64,000 bases of DNA from assembly GCA_964617645.1 (NCBI GenBank), contig CAZTYE010000003.1, positions 372,001 to 436,000 of the forward strand, read 5' to 3'. Position numbers and translations under genes: made by a program. This stretch comes from JADJGC01 sp964617645. GTDB lineage: Bacteria; Zixibacteria; MSB-5A5; CAIYYT01. Shown here one piece after another: positions 53,572-61,732 of the stretch (within the stretch, counting starts at the first letter, position 1; each line of letters starts with the position of its first letter). Under the pieces are notes generated by a model. The model was not told where the DNA came from. It saw only the letters and a list, made by a program, of their open reading frames with translations, and searched no databases.

Positions 53572-54621
53572 TCATTTGATTCCGCGAATGTGAAACGCGA
53601 AAGCCGAGTTTCTGCACATCTCAATCCACTGCCCGGTCATCGGTAACTGGTTAACTGTCGGCGACGGCGCCCAGCCGAATTCACCTTTGATGACGCCCTT
53701 CAGATTGCGGTTCATGTCGGTATAAAATCCGGCGAATTGTCCGTGACCCGTACCGCAAATCGGACACATTGACGGGTCGTCATAGTACCACGTTCCGTAC
53801 ACATAGTACTTTACTACGGTGAGCGCGCCCTCTGAGACGACACCTTCAAATGTTCGCAGCCCAGTATTGGATGTGGCAAACGTTCCGGCAAACGGTCCCA
53901 CGGGCGATCCATCGGCGTTGAGCCACTCGCCTTGAATCGAACCGGTGGCGCCGCCAAGATCATCTCGAATCCAGAAGCCGTTAATCATTCCGGCGGGACA
54001 GGTGTTCGAATATATCTTGCGCGCGGCAATTGCGAACCCCAGCGTGTTGTTGACCAGGTGGAATTCCGTCAGGTTGCTTAACTCCTCAAGGCCGTAGCTG
54101 ATCGCAAAGGGGTCCGTATCGAAAGTCAGTAGGGGCTGTGTCACGTACACGATGTCCTTATCAACGTAGAGCAGGCAGTTGATGCCGTCGAAATCGTTGG
54201 TCGTAAACGACTCCCAGGCCACGAGCGCAGGATTGTTCGTCGGAATTAGGTGATCCTGATTTGTCTCAAAACTGACCGTGTGCAGCACGTCAAAAGTCAC
54301 AACGCCGTTAACCGAGACTGTCCCGCTCCAGTCGACCGTCGTCCCCGGGTTGCCGCCAAGGTTCATCAAGCTGCCCCAAAGGATCGTGATCGCATAAACG
54401 TCATAATTGGCATATGGCGGTGAATCGGCGGGATTGCCGCCGCGAATGTGCGTCATCGCCGGATCCAACTCCATCGGCACCGGCATCGCGAACCGATCAA
54501 TCAACTTCTGGACATCTGCTGGAACCTGATTTTCGCCGGCCGGCGTTGTTGTGCGATCCTCGCTGCAACTCCATGCTGCAGCCAAGATCAGTGTCAGCAG
54601 AATCAGCAAAGACTTGCGCAT
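53572..54621 (-). CDS. Lipoprotein of unknown function
   Basis: The 349-residue protein has a signal sequence with lipobox AAWSC and no recognised domain. The mature part is beta-rich and contains several cysteine or aromatic-rich segments (NTCPAGMINGFWIRDDLGG, YYDDPSMCPICGTGHGQFAGFY). Its C-terminal half reads like a small jellyroll but this is a guess. It is a single gene with its own terminator. I have not assigned a function. Confidence 0.65.
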   Translation of the reverse strand: MRKSLLILLTLILAAAWSCSEDRTTTPAGENQVPADVQKLIDRFAMPVPMELDPAMTHIRGGNPADSPPYANYDVYAITILWGSLMNLGGNPGTTVDWSGTVSVNGVVTFDVLHTVSFETNQDHLIPTNNPALVAWESFTTNDFDGINCLLYVDKDIVYVTQPLLTFDTDPFAISYGLEELSNLTEFHLVNNTLGFAIAARKIYSNTCPAGMINGFWIRDDLGGATGSIQGEWLNADGSPVGPFAGTFATSNTGLRTFEGVVSEGALTVVKYYVYGTWYYDDPSMCPICGTGHGQFAGFYTDMNRNLKGVIKGEFGWAPSPTVNQLPMTGQWIEMCRNSAFAFHIRGIK

Positions 54622-54894
54622 AGCTTCCTCACATTCGTCTTTGGCTTGTGTTCCTTCTGGTCAAACGGAAATGTACAGTCACACGGATATGACGCGCGAG
54701 ACGCTTATCTTGTAGAAGAAGATTAATGCATTTCTGGGCATGCGCAAGTAGGTAAATGGGATTGAGTTCGAGATTTTCCGGCATTCCTGTGCGACGAAGC
54801 CTTGCCCCGCGTCTTCCGAATCCCTGACCACCGATTAGCCGACGACTTTGGCGCCCAAGAAGATAGGAGATTTCCGGCGATTCCGATTGAATAG
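54622..54894. other. Non-coding gap, nothing recognisable
   Basis: The 273 bases between the lipoprotein and SH3 genes contain only weak frames without ribosome-binding sites. No RNA gene or repeat was seen. Confidence 0.5.
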
Positions 54895-55248
54895 TCAGCT
54901 TCTGAGGCCGCGTTCCAAGCTTAGGTTTCGTTCCGGTATCCAACCGAACTCGCCGCGTTGGTTTCTGCACCAGAGCCAGCCGCCAACGTGCTCTACTTCG
55001 GTAACCTGATCACCGACCTGCGCTGCAAGTTCCGTTGCATCGTAATCGCGATTCAATGTGGAGTTTTCGCTGTTGCGATCAAGATACGATTCCGGAATCC
55101 ACCCGGCTTGGCCGTCATCGCCGGTGCACCAAAGAAACTCCGGCCACTCGTCGTCGCGCCGACCGACGGTGACTCTCGCTCCGGCCTTTAGCTCCAGCGG
55201 CGGATAGGCAGGCGGTCGATGCATTGCGATGACGCGATGGCTGGGCAT
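54895..55248 (-). CDS. SH3-domain protein with two tandem SH3-like repeats
   Basis: The 117-residue protein consists of two SH3-like modules: residues about 10-50 with the GRRDDEWPEFLWCTGDDGQAGWIPESYL pattern and about 55-110 with DYDATELAAQVGDQVTEVEHVGGWLWCRNQRGEFGWIPERNL. Such tandem SH3 cytosolic proteins occur in many bacteria without known partners. The chosen ATG (MPSHRV) fits homologous starts; an upstream ATG at 55269 is possible. Confidence 0.75.
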   Translation of the reverse strand: MPSHRVIAMHRPPAYPPLELKAGARVTVGRRDDEWPEFLWCTGDDGQAGWIPESYLDRNSENSTLNRDYDATELAAQVGDQVTEVEHVGGWLWCRNQRGEFGWIPERNLSLERGLRS

Positions 55249-55324
55249 GAGGCAATGAAGCGAGCGCATCGATTGCAGTCAACTCGCAATGCGGGCCAGT
55301 TGTCCTCGCCCCCTGCCAGTGCGA

Positions 55325-56434
55325 CTACTCCGCCACCGCCGCCGCAACCGGCTGACTGGCCGCAGGGTCTTCGCTCTTGATGATCTCAAGCTGCTTGATG
55401 AGTTCGACCTCGAGTTGATCGGGCGGAAACTTGCCGATCACCTTACCGTGCCGCACGAGCGCAAGGAGGTCCGCCGAGCCGACCACGCCCAAATCGGCAT
55501 CGCCGACTTCACCGGGGCCGTTGACATTGCAGCCCATGACTGCAACTTTGATCGGTTTCTTGATCCCCTCGAGCACCTTCTCGACGCGACCGATCAGACC
55601 GAAAAGATCGGTTTGCAAGCGACCGCACGTCGGACAACTGACCAGATCGGGCGCATTGCTGAAAAACCCCAGCGATTGGAGGATCTTTTTCCCGACTTTG
55701 ATCTCTTCGACCGGGTCAGCCGACAACGAAACGCGCACGGTGTCGCCGATGCCTTCATGAAGCAGTAATCCGAAAGCAACCGACGATTTGATCGTGCCGC
55801 CCATGAGCGGGCCGGCCTCAGTCACGCCGAGATGCAGTGGGTAATCCACCAGCTTGGCGATCTTGCGGTAGCCCTCGACCATGCCGGGGACTTCGGATGA
55901 CTTCATCGAAATGCAAATGTCGCAAAAGTCCATCTCCTCCAAAAGACGCACTTTGCGCAGCGCGGACTCGACCAATGCGTCCGGATTGTAGCGCCCCATC
56001 GACTTGACCAAGTCCCATTCGAGCGAACCGGTGTTGACGCCGATGCGAATCGGCAGGCCGCGTTCTTTACAAACCGCGACGACGGTTTCCATCTTGGTGT
56101 CGTCGCCGATATTGCCGGGATTGGTGCGGATCTTGTCGACGCCTTGCTCGGCAGCGATCAGCGCAAGCCGGTAGTGAAAGTGAATATCCGCCACGAGCGG
56201 GATATTGATTTGCCGGCGAATTTCGCCCAGCGACTCGGCGTCCTCTTTATTGAGAACCGCCACGCGAACAATGTCGCAGCCGACGTCCTCAAGGCGTTTA
56301 ATCTGCGCGACGGTGGCATCGATGTCGCGAGTCTGAGTCGTCGTCATCGACTGCACCGACACCGGCGCATCGCCACCAACGAAAACGTTGCCGACTTTGA
56401 TCTGACGGGATTTTCTACGCGGTTGGTTGAACAT
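55325..56434 (-). CDS. ispG: 4-hydroxy-3-methylbut-2-enyl diphosphate synthase
   Basis: The 369-residue [4Fe-4S] enzyme converts methylerythritol cyclodiphosphate to HMBPP in the MEP isoprenoid pathway. The barrel domain shows VQSMTTTQTRD and KIRTNPGNIG; the cluster residues are in SCPTCGR and MGCNVNGPGE. The real start is the ATG at 56434, behind GGAAAG and within the last 20 bases of ispH; an in-frame upstream extension of 64 residues has no family match. Adjacent and overlapping with ispH, so two consecutive pathway steps are co-expressed. Confidence 0.94.
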   Translation of the reverse strand: MFNQPRRKSRQIKVGNVFVGGDAPVSVQSMTTTQTRDIDATVAQIKRLEDVGCDIVRVAVLNKEDAESLGEIRRQINIPLVADIHFHYRLALIAAEQGVDKIRTNPGNIGDDTKMETVVAVCKERGLPIRIGVNTGSLEWDLVKSMGRYNPDALVESALRKVRLLEEMDFCDICISMKSSEVPGMVEGYRKIAKLVDYPLHLGVTEAGPLMGGTIKSSVAFGLLLHEGIGDTVRVSLSADPVEEIKVGKKILQSLGFFSNAPDLVSCPTCGRLQTDLFGLIGRVEKVLEGIKKPIKVAVMGCNVNGPGEVGDADLGVVGSADLLALVRHGKVIGKFPPDQLEVELIKQLEIIKSEDPAASQPVAAAVAE

Positions 56435-57341
56435 CTTTCCGATACTGGGCAAAAGACTTGTATTCAAAGAGCTTGGGATCAGAATTCTCGAAGTCGATTC
56501 CGACTCCGGTCTGCAGGGCGCGTAACATCGTCTCGACGGCGAAATTGGGTGTCGAAGCGCCGGCCGTGAGACCAACTCTTTCGACACCATCGAACCACTT
56601 CCAGTCAATCTGCGTCGGGTGGTCAATCAAGTAGGCTTTGCCGCATAATTCTTCGGCGATGTCGCGCAAGCGCTGAGAATTGCCGGAGCTTTGCGAGCCG
56701 ATGACGAGCACCAAGTCCATTTCCGGGGCGAGTTGGTGGATCGCGTGTTGGCGCTTGTCGGTGGCGTCGCAAATCGTGTCGACGATTTTGATCCCGGGAT
56801 AGACTTCTCGCATTTTGGCGCAGACCTTGGCGAATGCCTGGACGCCGCGCGTCGTCTGGGTGATCAAGGCGACTTTGCCGTCGAACTTGGGCAGATGCTT
56901 GATATCCTCGTACTCGGCGAGTAGATGAATGCGTTGATCGTCGATTCCCATCACGCCGTGAACCTCGTCGTGTCCCGGTTCGCCATACAGGATGACTTCG
57001 TAACCTTCGGCGAGCAATTCGCGGGTGAACGTGTGGACGTTTTCCACCAGCGGACAAGTAGTGTCGACGATATTGAGACCCTTATTGTGCGCCTCTTCCT
57101 TAAGTTTCGGCGACAACCCGTGCGCCGAAATCACCAAAGTGCCCGACTCGATCCTTTCGAGAGTATTTTCTTGGCCGACGCCGCGCGTTTTGAAAAAATC
57201 GACGACCTGGCGATTGTGCACGATTTCTTTGAGAATCGTCACGTCACCGGTAAACTTGTTCTTGGCCTCAGCCGCCATGTTAATGGCGCGTTCTACGCCC
57301 CAGCAAAAACCGAGTTCTCTTGCGAAGAATATCTTGATCAT
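56415..57341 (-). CDS. ispH: 4-hydroxy-3-methylbut-2-enyl diphosphate reductase
   Basis: The 308-residue [4Fe-4S] enzyme makes IPP and DMAPP from HMBPP, the last step of the MEP pathway. The three cluster cysteines are C13 (GFCWGVERA), C96 (VDTTCPLV) and C191 (VDTICDAT), with EIVHNRQVV, SAHGLSP and GHDEVHGVMG. It overlaps the ispG start by 20 bases. Confidence 0.95.
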   Translation of the reverse strand: MIKIFFARELGFCWGVERAINMAAEAKNKFTGDVTILKEIVHNRQVVDFFKTRGVGQENTLERIESGTLVISAHGLSPKLKEEAHNKGLNIVDTTCPLVENVHTFTRELLAEGYEVILYGEPGHDEVHGVMGIDDQRIHLLAEYEDIKHLPKFDGKVALITQTTRGVQAFAKVCAKMREVYPGIKIVDTICDATDKRQHAIHQLAPEMDLVLVIGSQSSGNSQRLRDIAEELCGKAYLIDHPTQIDWKWFDGVERVGLTAGASTPNFAVETMLRALQTGVGIDFENSDPKLFEYKSFAQYRKDVQPTA

Positions 57342-57461
57342 CGTTTCAGTTAGTACGCTCGTTCATCCTTATCAGCCGCGTGAATCAAATCGTGTCGCCC
57401 ACACTCGTGTCCCGCTTTGCGGGATTGCTGTCGGAGCGATCGCTTCACCTGCCGCCTTCGC

Positions 57462-58334
57462 TCAAACTTCGATCAGATTCGAGCTTTGGTGCGAGGCCTT
57501 GTAAGAACTACGCACCAGCGGCCCCGATTCAACGTGCTTGTATCCCATCGCCATACCCCAGTCGCGAAAACGGATGAAGTCTTCCGGTGGGTAGTATTTC
57601 ACGACCGGCAAATGCAACTCCGAAGGCGACAGATACTGGCCGACGGTGAGAATATCCACGCCGGTATCGGCAATATCCTGCATCGTCTGTTTGACCTCGT
57701 CCTCTCGCTCACCGACCCCGACAAAGATGCCCGACTTGACGAGCTTGATCTTGCCGGAGCCTTTGGCATAGCGCAATATCGACAAGCTGCGGCGATAACC
57801 CATCCGCGGCCTCACGGTCTTATACAATCGGGGAACTGTTTCGATATTATGATTGAAGATCTCCGGTGCCGCGTCAAGCACCACGTCAACCGCTGCCTTC
57901 GATCCTTGAAAATCGGGCACCAGCAGCTCGATTTGAATACTCGGATCATACTCCCGTAGCTTGCGCACGGTCGCGGCGAAAATCGACGCGCCGCCGTCTT
58001 CGAGGTCGTCACGCGTGACCGAGGTGATAACGACATGCTTCAGGCCGAGCTTGGCGACTGCTGAAGCCAGCCGCTGCGGTTCGCCGAGGTCGTGTACTTT
58101 CGGCTTGCCCTTGAGAATATCGCAAAATCCGCAACTGCGCGTGCAAACATGGCCGAGAATCAGAAATGTCGCCGTGCCGGACTCGAAGCACTCACCCATG
58201 TTCGGGCAACTGGCTTCCTGACACACGGAATGCAGACCATGCTCTTTGAGCAGACCGCGCACGCGACGATAGCCGCTGCCAAATGTGGCATTCATCATCA
58301 GCCATTTCGGCTTGGCGAGGCGCTCGGTTGCCAT
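57462..58334 (-). CDS. lipA: Lipoyl synthase
   Basis: The 290-residue radical SAM enzyme inserts sulfur into protein-bound octanoyl groups. The auxiliary cluster cysteines are C38, C43 and C49 (SVCQEASCPNMGEC) and the radical SAM cluster is C64, C68, C71 (CTRSCGFC). GAGTFLILGHVCTR-like context is typical. The C-terminal RSSY motif (VRSSYKASH) that binds the auxiliary cluster is present. No lipB is nearby. Confidence 0.95.
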   Translation of the reverse strand: MATERLAKPKWLMMNATFGSGYRRVRGLLKEHGLHSVCQEASCPNMGECFESGTATFLILGHVCTRSCGFCDILKGKPKVHDLGEPQRLASAVAKLGLKHVVITSVTRDDLEDGGASIFAATVRKLREYDPSIQIELLVPDFQGSKAAVDVVLDAAPEIFNHNIETVPRLYKTVRPRMGYRRSLSILRYAKGSGKIKLVKSGIFVGVGEREDEVKQTMQDIADTGVDILTVGQYLSPSELHLPVVKYYPPEDFIRFRDWGMAMGYKHVESGPLVRSSYKASHQSSNLIEV

Positions 58335-58464
58335 ACTCGGATGATACGGTACTAACCGACTCGATGTTAATCAAGAAAATTCTCGTTTCGGACGGCTTCA
58401 AAATCTCCCTAAGCCGCCGATACTCAAGATGTTGAGATTTTAACTGCTGATGCAGGGGAAAGTT

Positions 58465-58893
58465 ATGACTACTGCCACCGCCAGCGCGGTCAAAAATCGC
58501 CGCCAGTTCATTCGAATCCCGTCCAGTTGCCAGATTACTACGCAGAAGATTCTCTTCTCGGCCAAAGCCGATTCGGAATCGATCGGTCAGACGCAAAACA
58601 TCGGCGCCGGCGGCGTTCTATTCTTATCGCCGCGCGACTTTCATCGCGACGAATTGGTGAAGATGATCATCGCCTTGCCGCTTTGGAAGCAGCATCAATC
58701 GCAGTTTTTCCGTGCCGCCGAAGATGATGCCGGCACGCCGATGACGGCGATCTGCCAGATCATTCGCAGCCAGTTTCTCCCCGAAGGACGCTTTGAAATC
58801 GCCGCCAAGTTCGTTGATGTCTACGAAGACGACCTGACCGCGCTCAAGGCTTTCATCGAAAGTGAAGCCGAGCGGTTGGGGGTTCTGTCCTGA
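58465..58893 (+). CDS. PilZ-domain protein
   Basis: The 142-residue protein has an RRQFIRIPSS motif (RxxxR, residues 12-17) followed by NIGAGGVLFLSPRDF (the [DN]xSxxG position occupied by NIGAGG), the layout of PilZ domains that bind cyclic di-GMP. The second motif is a variant, so binding is not certain. The ATG at 58465 follows GGGGAAAG; a TTG/ATG at 58450 would add five residues. Role would be c-di-GMP-linked signalling. Confidence 0.75.
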   Translation: MTTATASAVKNRRQFIRIPSSCQITTQKILFSAKADSESIGQTQNIGAGGVLFLSPRDFHRDELVKMIIALPLWKQHQSQFFRAAEDDAGTPMTAICQIIRSQFLPEGRFEIAAKFVDVYEDDLTALKAFIESEAERLGVLS

Positions 58894-59037
58894 AACCTTG
58901 CAGCTTGGAGAGCGTTCCAATTCCAGAACTGCCATTTTGGATCGGCGACTGAAGCTACCGTTGGCAGGCAATCCCTCGCGACTGCGCTCCCCGAAAACCG
59001 CTTGGCTGAATCCGCGTCGCTGCCTATAATCCCCGCG

Positions 59038-59547
59038 ATGTTGAGCATCAATCCCGATCCGACGCAGGAAGAAATCGACGCCGCCTTCATGGCGCAGGCG
59101 CTACGCGAGGCGCTCAATGCTGAAGCCAACGAGGAAGTGCCCATCGGCGCGGTGGTCGTGCTTGAGGGCAAGATCATCGGCCGTGGCTACAACCAAAACA
59201 AGACGCTGCACGACCCGACCGCGCACGCGGAAATGATCGCCATAACGGCGGGCTGCAACAAACTGCAACTTCGCTATTTGGAGAATGCGACTTTGTATGT
59301 GACGATTGAACCTTGCGCCATGTGCGCCGGCGCCATCGTGCTGGCGCGAATCAAGCGGGTCGTCTTTGGCGCCAAGGACCCCAAAGCCGGCGCCTGCGGC
59401 TCAGTCTTCAATCTTGTGCAGGATCCACGGCTCAACCACCAGGTCGAGATTGTGAGCGGCGTGCGCGAACTCGAATGTGTGGCGATCATCAGCGAATTCT
59501 TCGACACCATTCGCAAAAAGAGTAAAGGCAACCTTGAATCGAATTGA
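59038..59547 (+). CDS. tadA: tRNA-specific adenosine deaminase
   Basis: The 169-residue enzyme deaminates adenosine 34 to inosine in tRNA-Arg(ACG). The zinc and catalytic residues are H63 and E65 in HAE, with PCxxC (C93, C96) in IEPCAMCAGAI. The ATG at 59038 is a plausible start; an earlier in-frame one at 59002 would add 12 residues. The C-terminal residues end in ISEFFDTIRKKSK, as in TadA. Confidence 0.93.
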   Translation: MLSINPDPTQEEIDAAFMAQALREALNAEANEEVPIGAVVVLEGKIIGRGYNQNKTLHDPTAHAEMIAITAGCNKLQLRYLENATLYVTIEPCAMCAGAIVLARIKRVVFGAKDPKAGACGSVFNLVQDPRLNHQVEIVSGVRELECVAIISEFFDTIRKKSKGNLESN

Positions 59548-60034
59548 CGCGCGTGAAATCTCCGGCGCTGTTGCGCAACGCGGTCTGCATCTCTGTGTCG
59601 GAATACCGGCCGGACTGCTGGCTCTGGGTGTCGTGCTTCGCGCGTTTCTTCCATTTCTCGCCAGTCCCATCGTCGGCGAAGACACGCTCAAAATTCTCGG
59701 CTACGCCTTCATCGCGGTCTCCGCAAGCGACGTGCTGGCCGCATTTGTCGTGAAAAAACGCCTCATCCGCGCCGAAGCTCTCTCGCCGCGCATTGGCGGG
59801 CAAGTGACGCAATTCGGCCCAAAGTTACTCGATGCCTTCATGCCGATATTCATCCTCGCGGCGGCGCCGGCGTTGTACGGATTAATCTTCTATTTTCTCG
59901 GCGGCGACCTTGACACCTACGTGCTGATTTCCGTATTTTGTCCGGCCGGTTTGCTCTTGCTTAAGCCAAAGGAGGAAGCCGTGGAAAAGCTGGCCGAAGC
60001 AGTCTTCGGCGCTCGGGGCGAAAGAGAGATTTAG
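59534..60034 (+). CDS. Membrane protein of unknown function
   Basis: The 166-residue protein starts at a TTG with AAAGGC just upstream, overlapping the tadA stop by 14 bases. It has four hydrophobic segments (about residues 15-40, 49-68, 101-122 and 126-142), short loops and a charged tail KPKEEAVEKLAEAVFGARGEREI. No family was recognised. A UUCG-type terminator follows. Confidence 0.65.
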   Translation: MNRIDAREISGAVAQRGLHLCVGIPAGLLALGVVLRAFLPFLASPIVGEDTLKILGYAFIAVSASDVLAAFVVKKRLIRAEALSPRIGGQVTQFGPKLLDAFMPIFILAAAPALYGLIFYFLGGDLDTYVLISVFCPAGLLLLKPKEEAVEKLAEAVFGARGEREI

Positions 60035-60036
60035 AG

Positions 60037-60065
60037 CGTTCCTGTCTTCGGACAGGACGATTTTA
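60037..60065 (+). terminator. UUCG tetraloop terminator before the tRNA
   Basis: CCTGTC-TTCG-GACAGG (60041-60056), extended by CGT / ACG with one bulge, followed by ATTTTA. Confidence 0.75.
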
Positions 60066-60082
60066 GTAGCGACCGAACCTCC

Positions 60083-60169
60083 GGAGAGGTGGCTGAGTGG
60101 TCGAAAGCGGCGGTCTCGAAAACCGTTATACCCGCGAGGGTATCCAGGGTTCGAATCCCTGCCTCTCCG
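60083..60169 (+). tRNA. tRNA-Ser (anticodon CGA)
   Basis: GGAGAGG / CCTCTCC acceptor stem, D arm, anticodon loop CTCGAAA with CGA, long class II variable arm (TACCCGCGAGGGTA region) and TTCGAATC T-loop. Reads UCG codons. CCA is not encoded. Confidence 0.95.
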
Positions 60170-60220
60170 CATAATTAATTAAACGACAACGATTTACGCT
60201 TTGCCGATCGCTTGATCTGC

Positions 60221-61639
60221 TCAGCGGATACTCCGCATCGCTTCCCACATCGGATCCCAGGCCGGAAGGATTTCCGGAGTCGTATCCAGCAAAGCGGCAA
60301 CTTCTTTCGTCAGCAGCTCTTTGTCGATGATGACGCAGTAGACATACTCATTGAACCAATTATCGTACATCGACCAATAGCCTTTGTCTCCGCCCTTATC
60401 GCCCCAACTATTCTCAACCTTCCACTTCACCGGTCGGCCGGCCAGTGTATCGACGCCGGTAAAGACCATCGCGTGATTCGGCGAACTATCGCGCAGCAGG
60501 ACGCGCTCGCGTTTGCTCAAGTTCACGGGAAAACCGTAAATTGACTCAAAATCATAGATGCCGGTCTGCAGTATGCCCTTAGCGCCATAATTGTCCTTCC
60601 CGACATCACAGGCAAAATAGAGCGGCGTGCCGCCCAGAACCGTCTTGAGTGCGTAACGTTTGAGGCTGTCGATCGGGAGATTTATGAAACGGAGATTATT
60701 CTGATCGGCGAGATTCCCCGACCAGCTCATTTCGTAGTGCTTGAAATACTCGACGCCGGGATGATCGAACACCACAATGTGATCATCCAGCTTGACACCG
60801 ATCATCTCGTTGTAGAATTGTTGCGGCGTGTAAACTCGCGGTGCGGCGACGACCGAGTCCTTGCTCTCATAGCGCCAGGTGAATTGTTTCGGTGGCTCGC
60901 CAAAATTCAGAGCCAAAATCGTGTAGATGCGCTTGAGCATCGTTTCCTTTGCCGTGCGTAGTTCATCTGGCGACTTGCCGTCAGTCTGCAGCATGCGCAG
61001 CGCGATCGCATCTTTGCGCAGCGTCCGATTGAGGATTGCGTTGAGACCGCCGGTGTGGGAAGTCGCGTACGTCTCCGGCATCACCGTCTCAGGAATCACG
61101 CCGTACTTCTCGATCAGTGATACGATGTAAGTCCACCAGCCGCCGTCGCCGCACGGGTCCTTGATCAGCGCATCAACCTCCCGGTCATCCAGCGGCCGCG
61201 CGGCTAACTGGATCATCGCTTCAAGAAACGCATTCGACTTCTCCAGTTTATCCCAGAAGAAGAGGTAGTTGGTCGACATCTTGAACGTGCCGAGTTTGAG
61301 CTTATCCATTACCTTCGGACGGAGCATGTTAAAACCGGCGAACATCCAGCATCGCCCTGAAGCTTCTTGATTGGTGATTTCCCCGGTCGTGATCGTCTTG
61401 TTGAATATCGAATTGTGTGAAAGCAGCTTGTCGCGGTCGATCGTGAGATTCGCGATATCGTTCGCTGTCAGGGCATTGTATATCGCCGGATTTCGTCCGT
61501 GCTTGGTGAAATCGTCCTGCAGCCGAGAAATCACCTCGAATGACAAACCACCTGACGTTGCCTGCGCTTGTGCGATTGAAGATGCGGCGAAGAGCAGCGC
61601 ACAACTCGCGGCCAGACAATATGAATAAACTCGAAGCAT
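60221..61639 (-). CDS. Secreted C1-family aminopeptidase (bleomycin hydrolase/PepC-like)
   Basis: The 472-residue cysteine peptidase has the PepC catalytic set: Q91 and C97 in QEASGRCWMFAG, H389 in NHAMVFTGVD and N410 in WKVENSWGD. PepC and bleomycin hydrolase are usually cytosolic hexamers, but this one starts with a signal peptide (MLRVYSYCLAASCALLFAASSIAQAQA), so it should work in the periplasm or outside the cell. Length is as usual otherwise. Next to the tRNA; no operon. Confidence 0.9.
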   Translation of the reverse strand: MLRVYSYCLAASCALLFAASSIAQAQATSGGLSFEVISRLQDDFTKHGRNPAIYNALTANDIANLTIDRDKLLSHNSIFNKTITTGEITNQEASGRCWMFAGFNMLRPKVMDKLKLGTFKMSTNYLFFWDKLEKSNAFLEAMIQLAARPLDDREVDALIKDPCGDGGWWTYIVSLIEKYGVIPETVMPETYATSHTGGLNAILNRTLRKDAIALRMLQTDGKSPDELRTAKETMLKRIYTILALNFGEPPKQFTWRYESKDSVVAAPRVYTPQQFYNEMIGVKLDDHIVVFDHPGVEYFKHYEMSWSGNLADQNNLRFINLPIDSLKRYALKTVLGGTPLYFACDVGKDNYGAKGILQTGIYDFESIYGFPVNLSKRERVLLRDSSPNHAMVFTGVDTLAGRPVKWKVENSWGDKGGDKGYWSMYDNWFNEYVYCVIIDKELLTKEVAALLDTTPEILPAWDPMWEAMRSIR

Positions 61640-61732
61640 AACCGGCTCCTTCCCGAAGCTGCGAAACTATTGTTGATAAGTTAAGCCCTGTATGGGAGAT
61701 GGTCAATCGATTTGCAAAGAAACCCGCAGGCG

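Noticed and set aside
54629..54970. 113-codon minus-strand frame between lipoprotein and SH3 gene
   Set aside because: Low-complexity, arginine-rich and overlapping the SH3 gene start; no ribosome-binding site.
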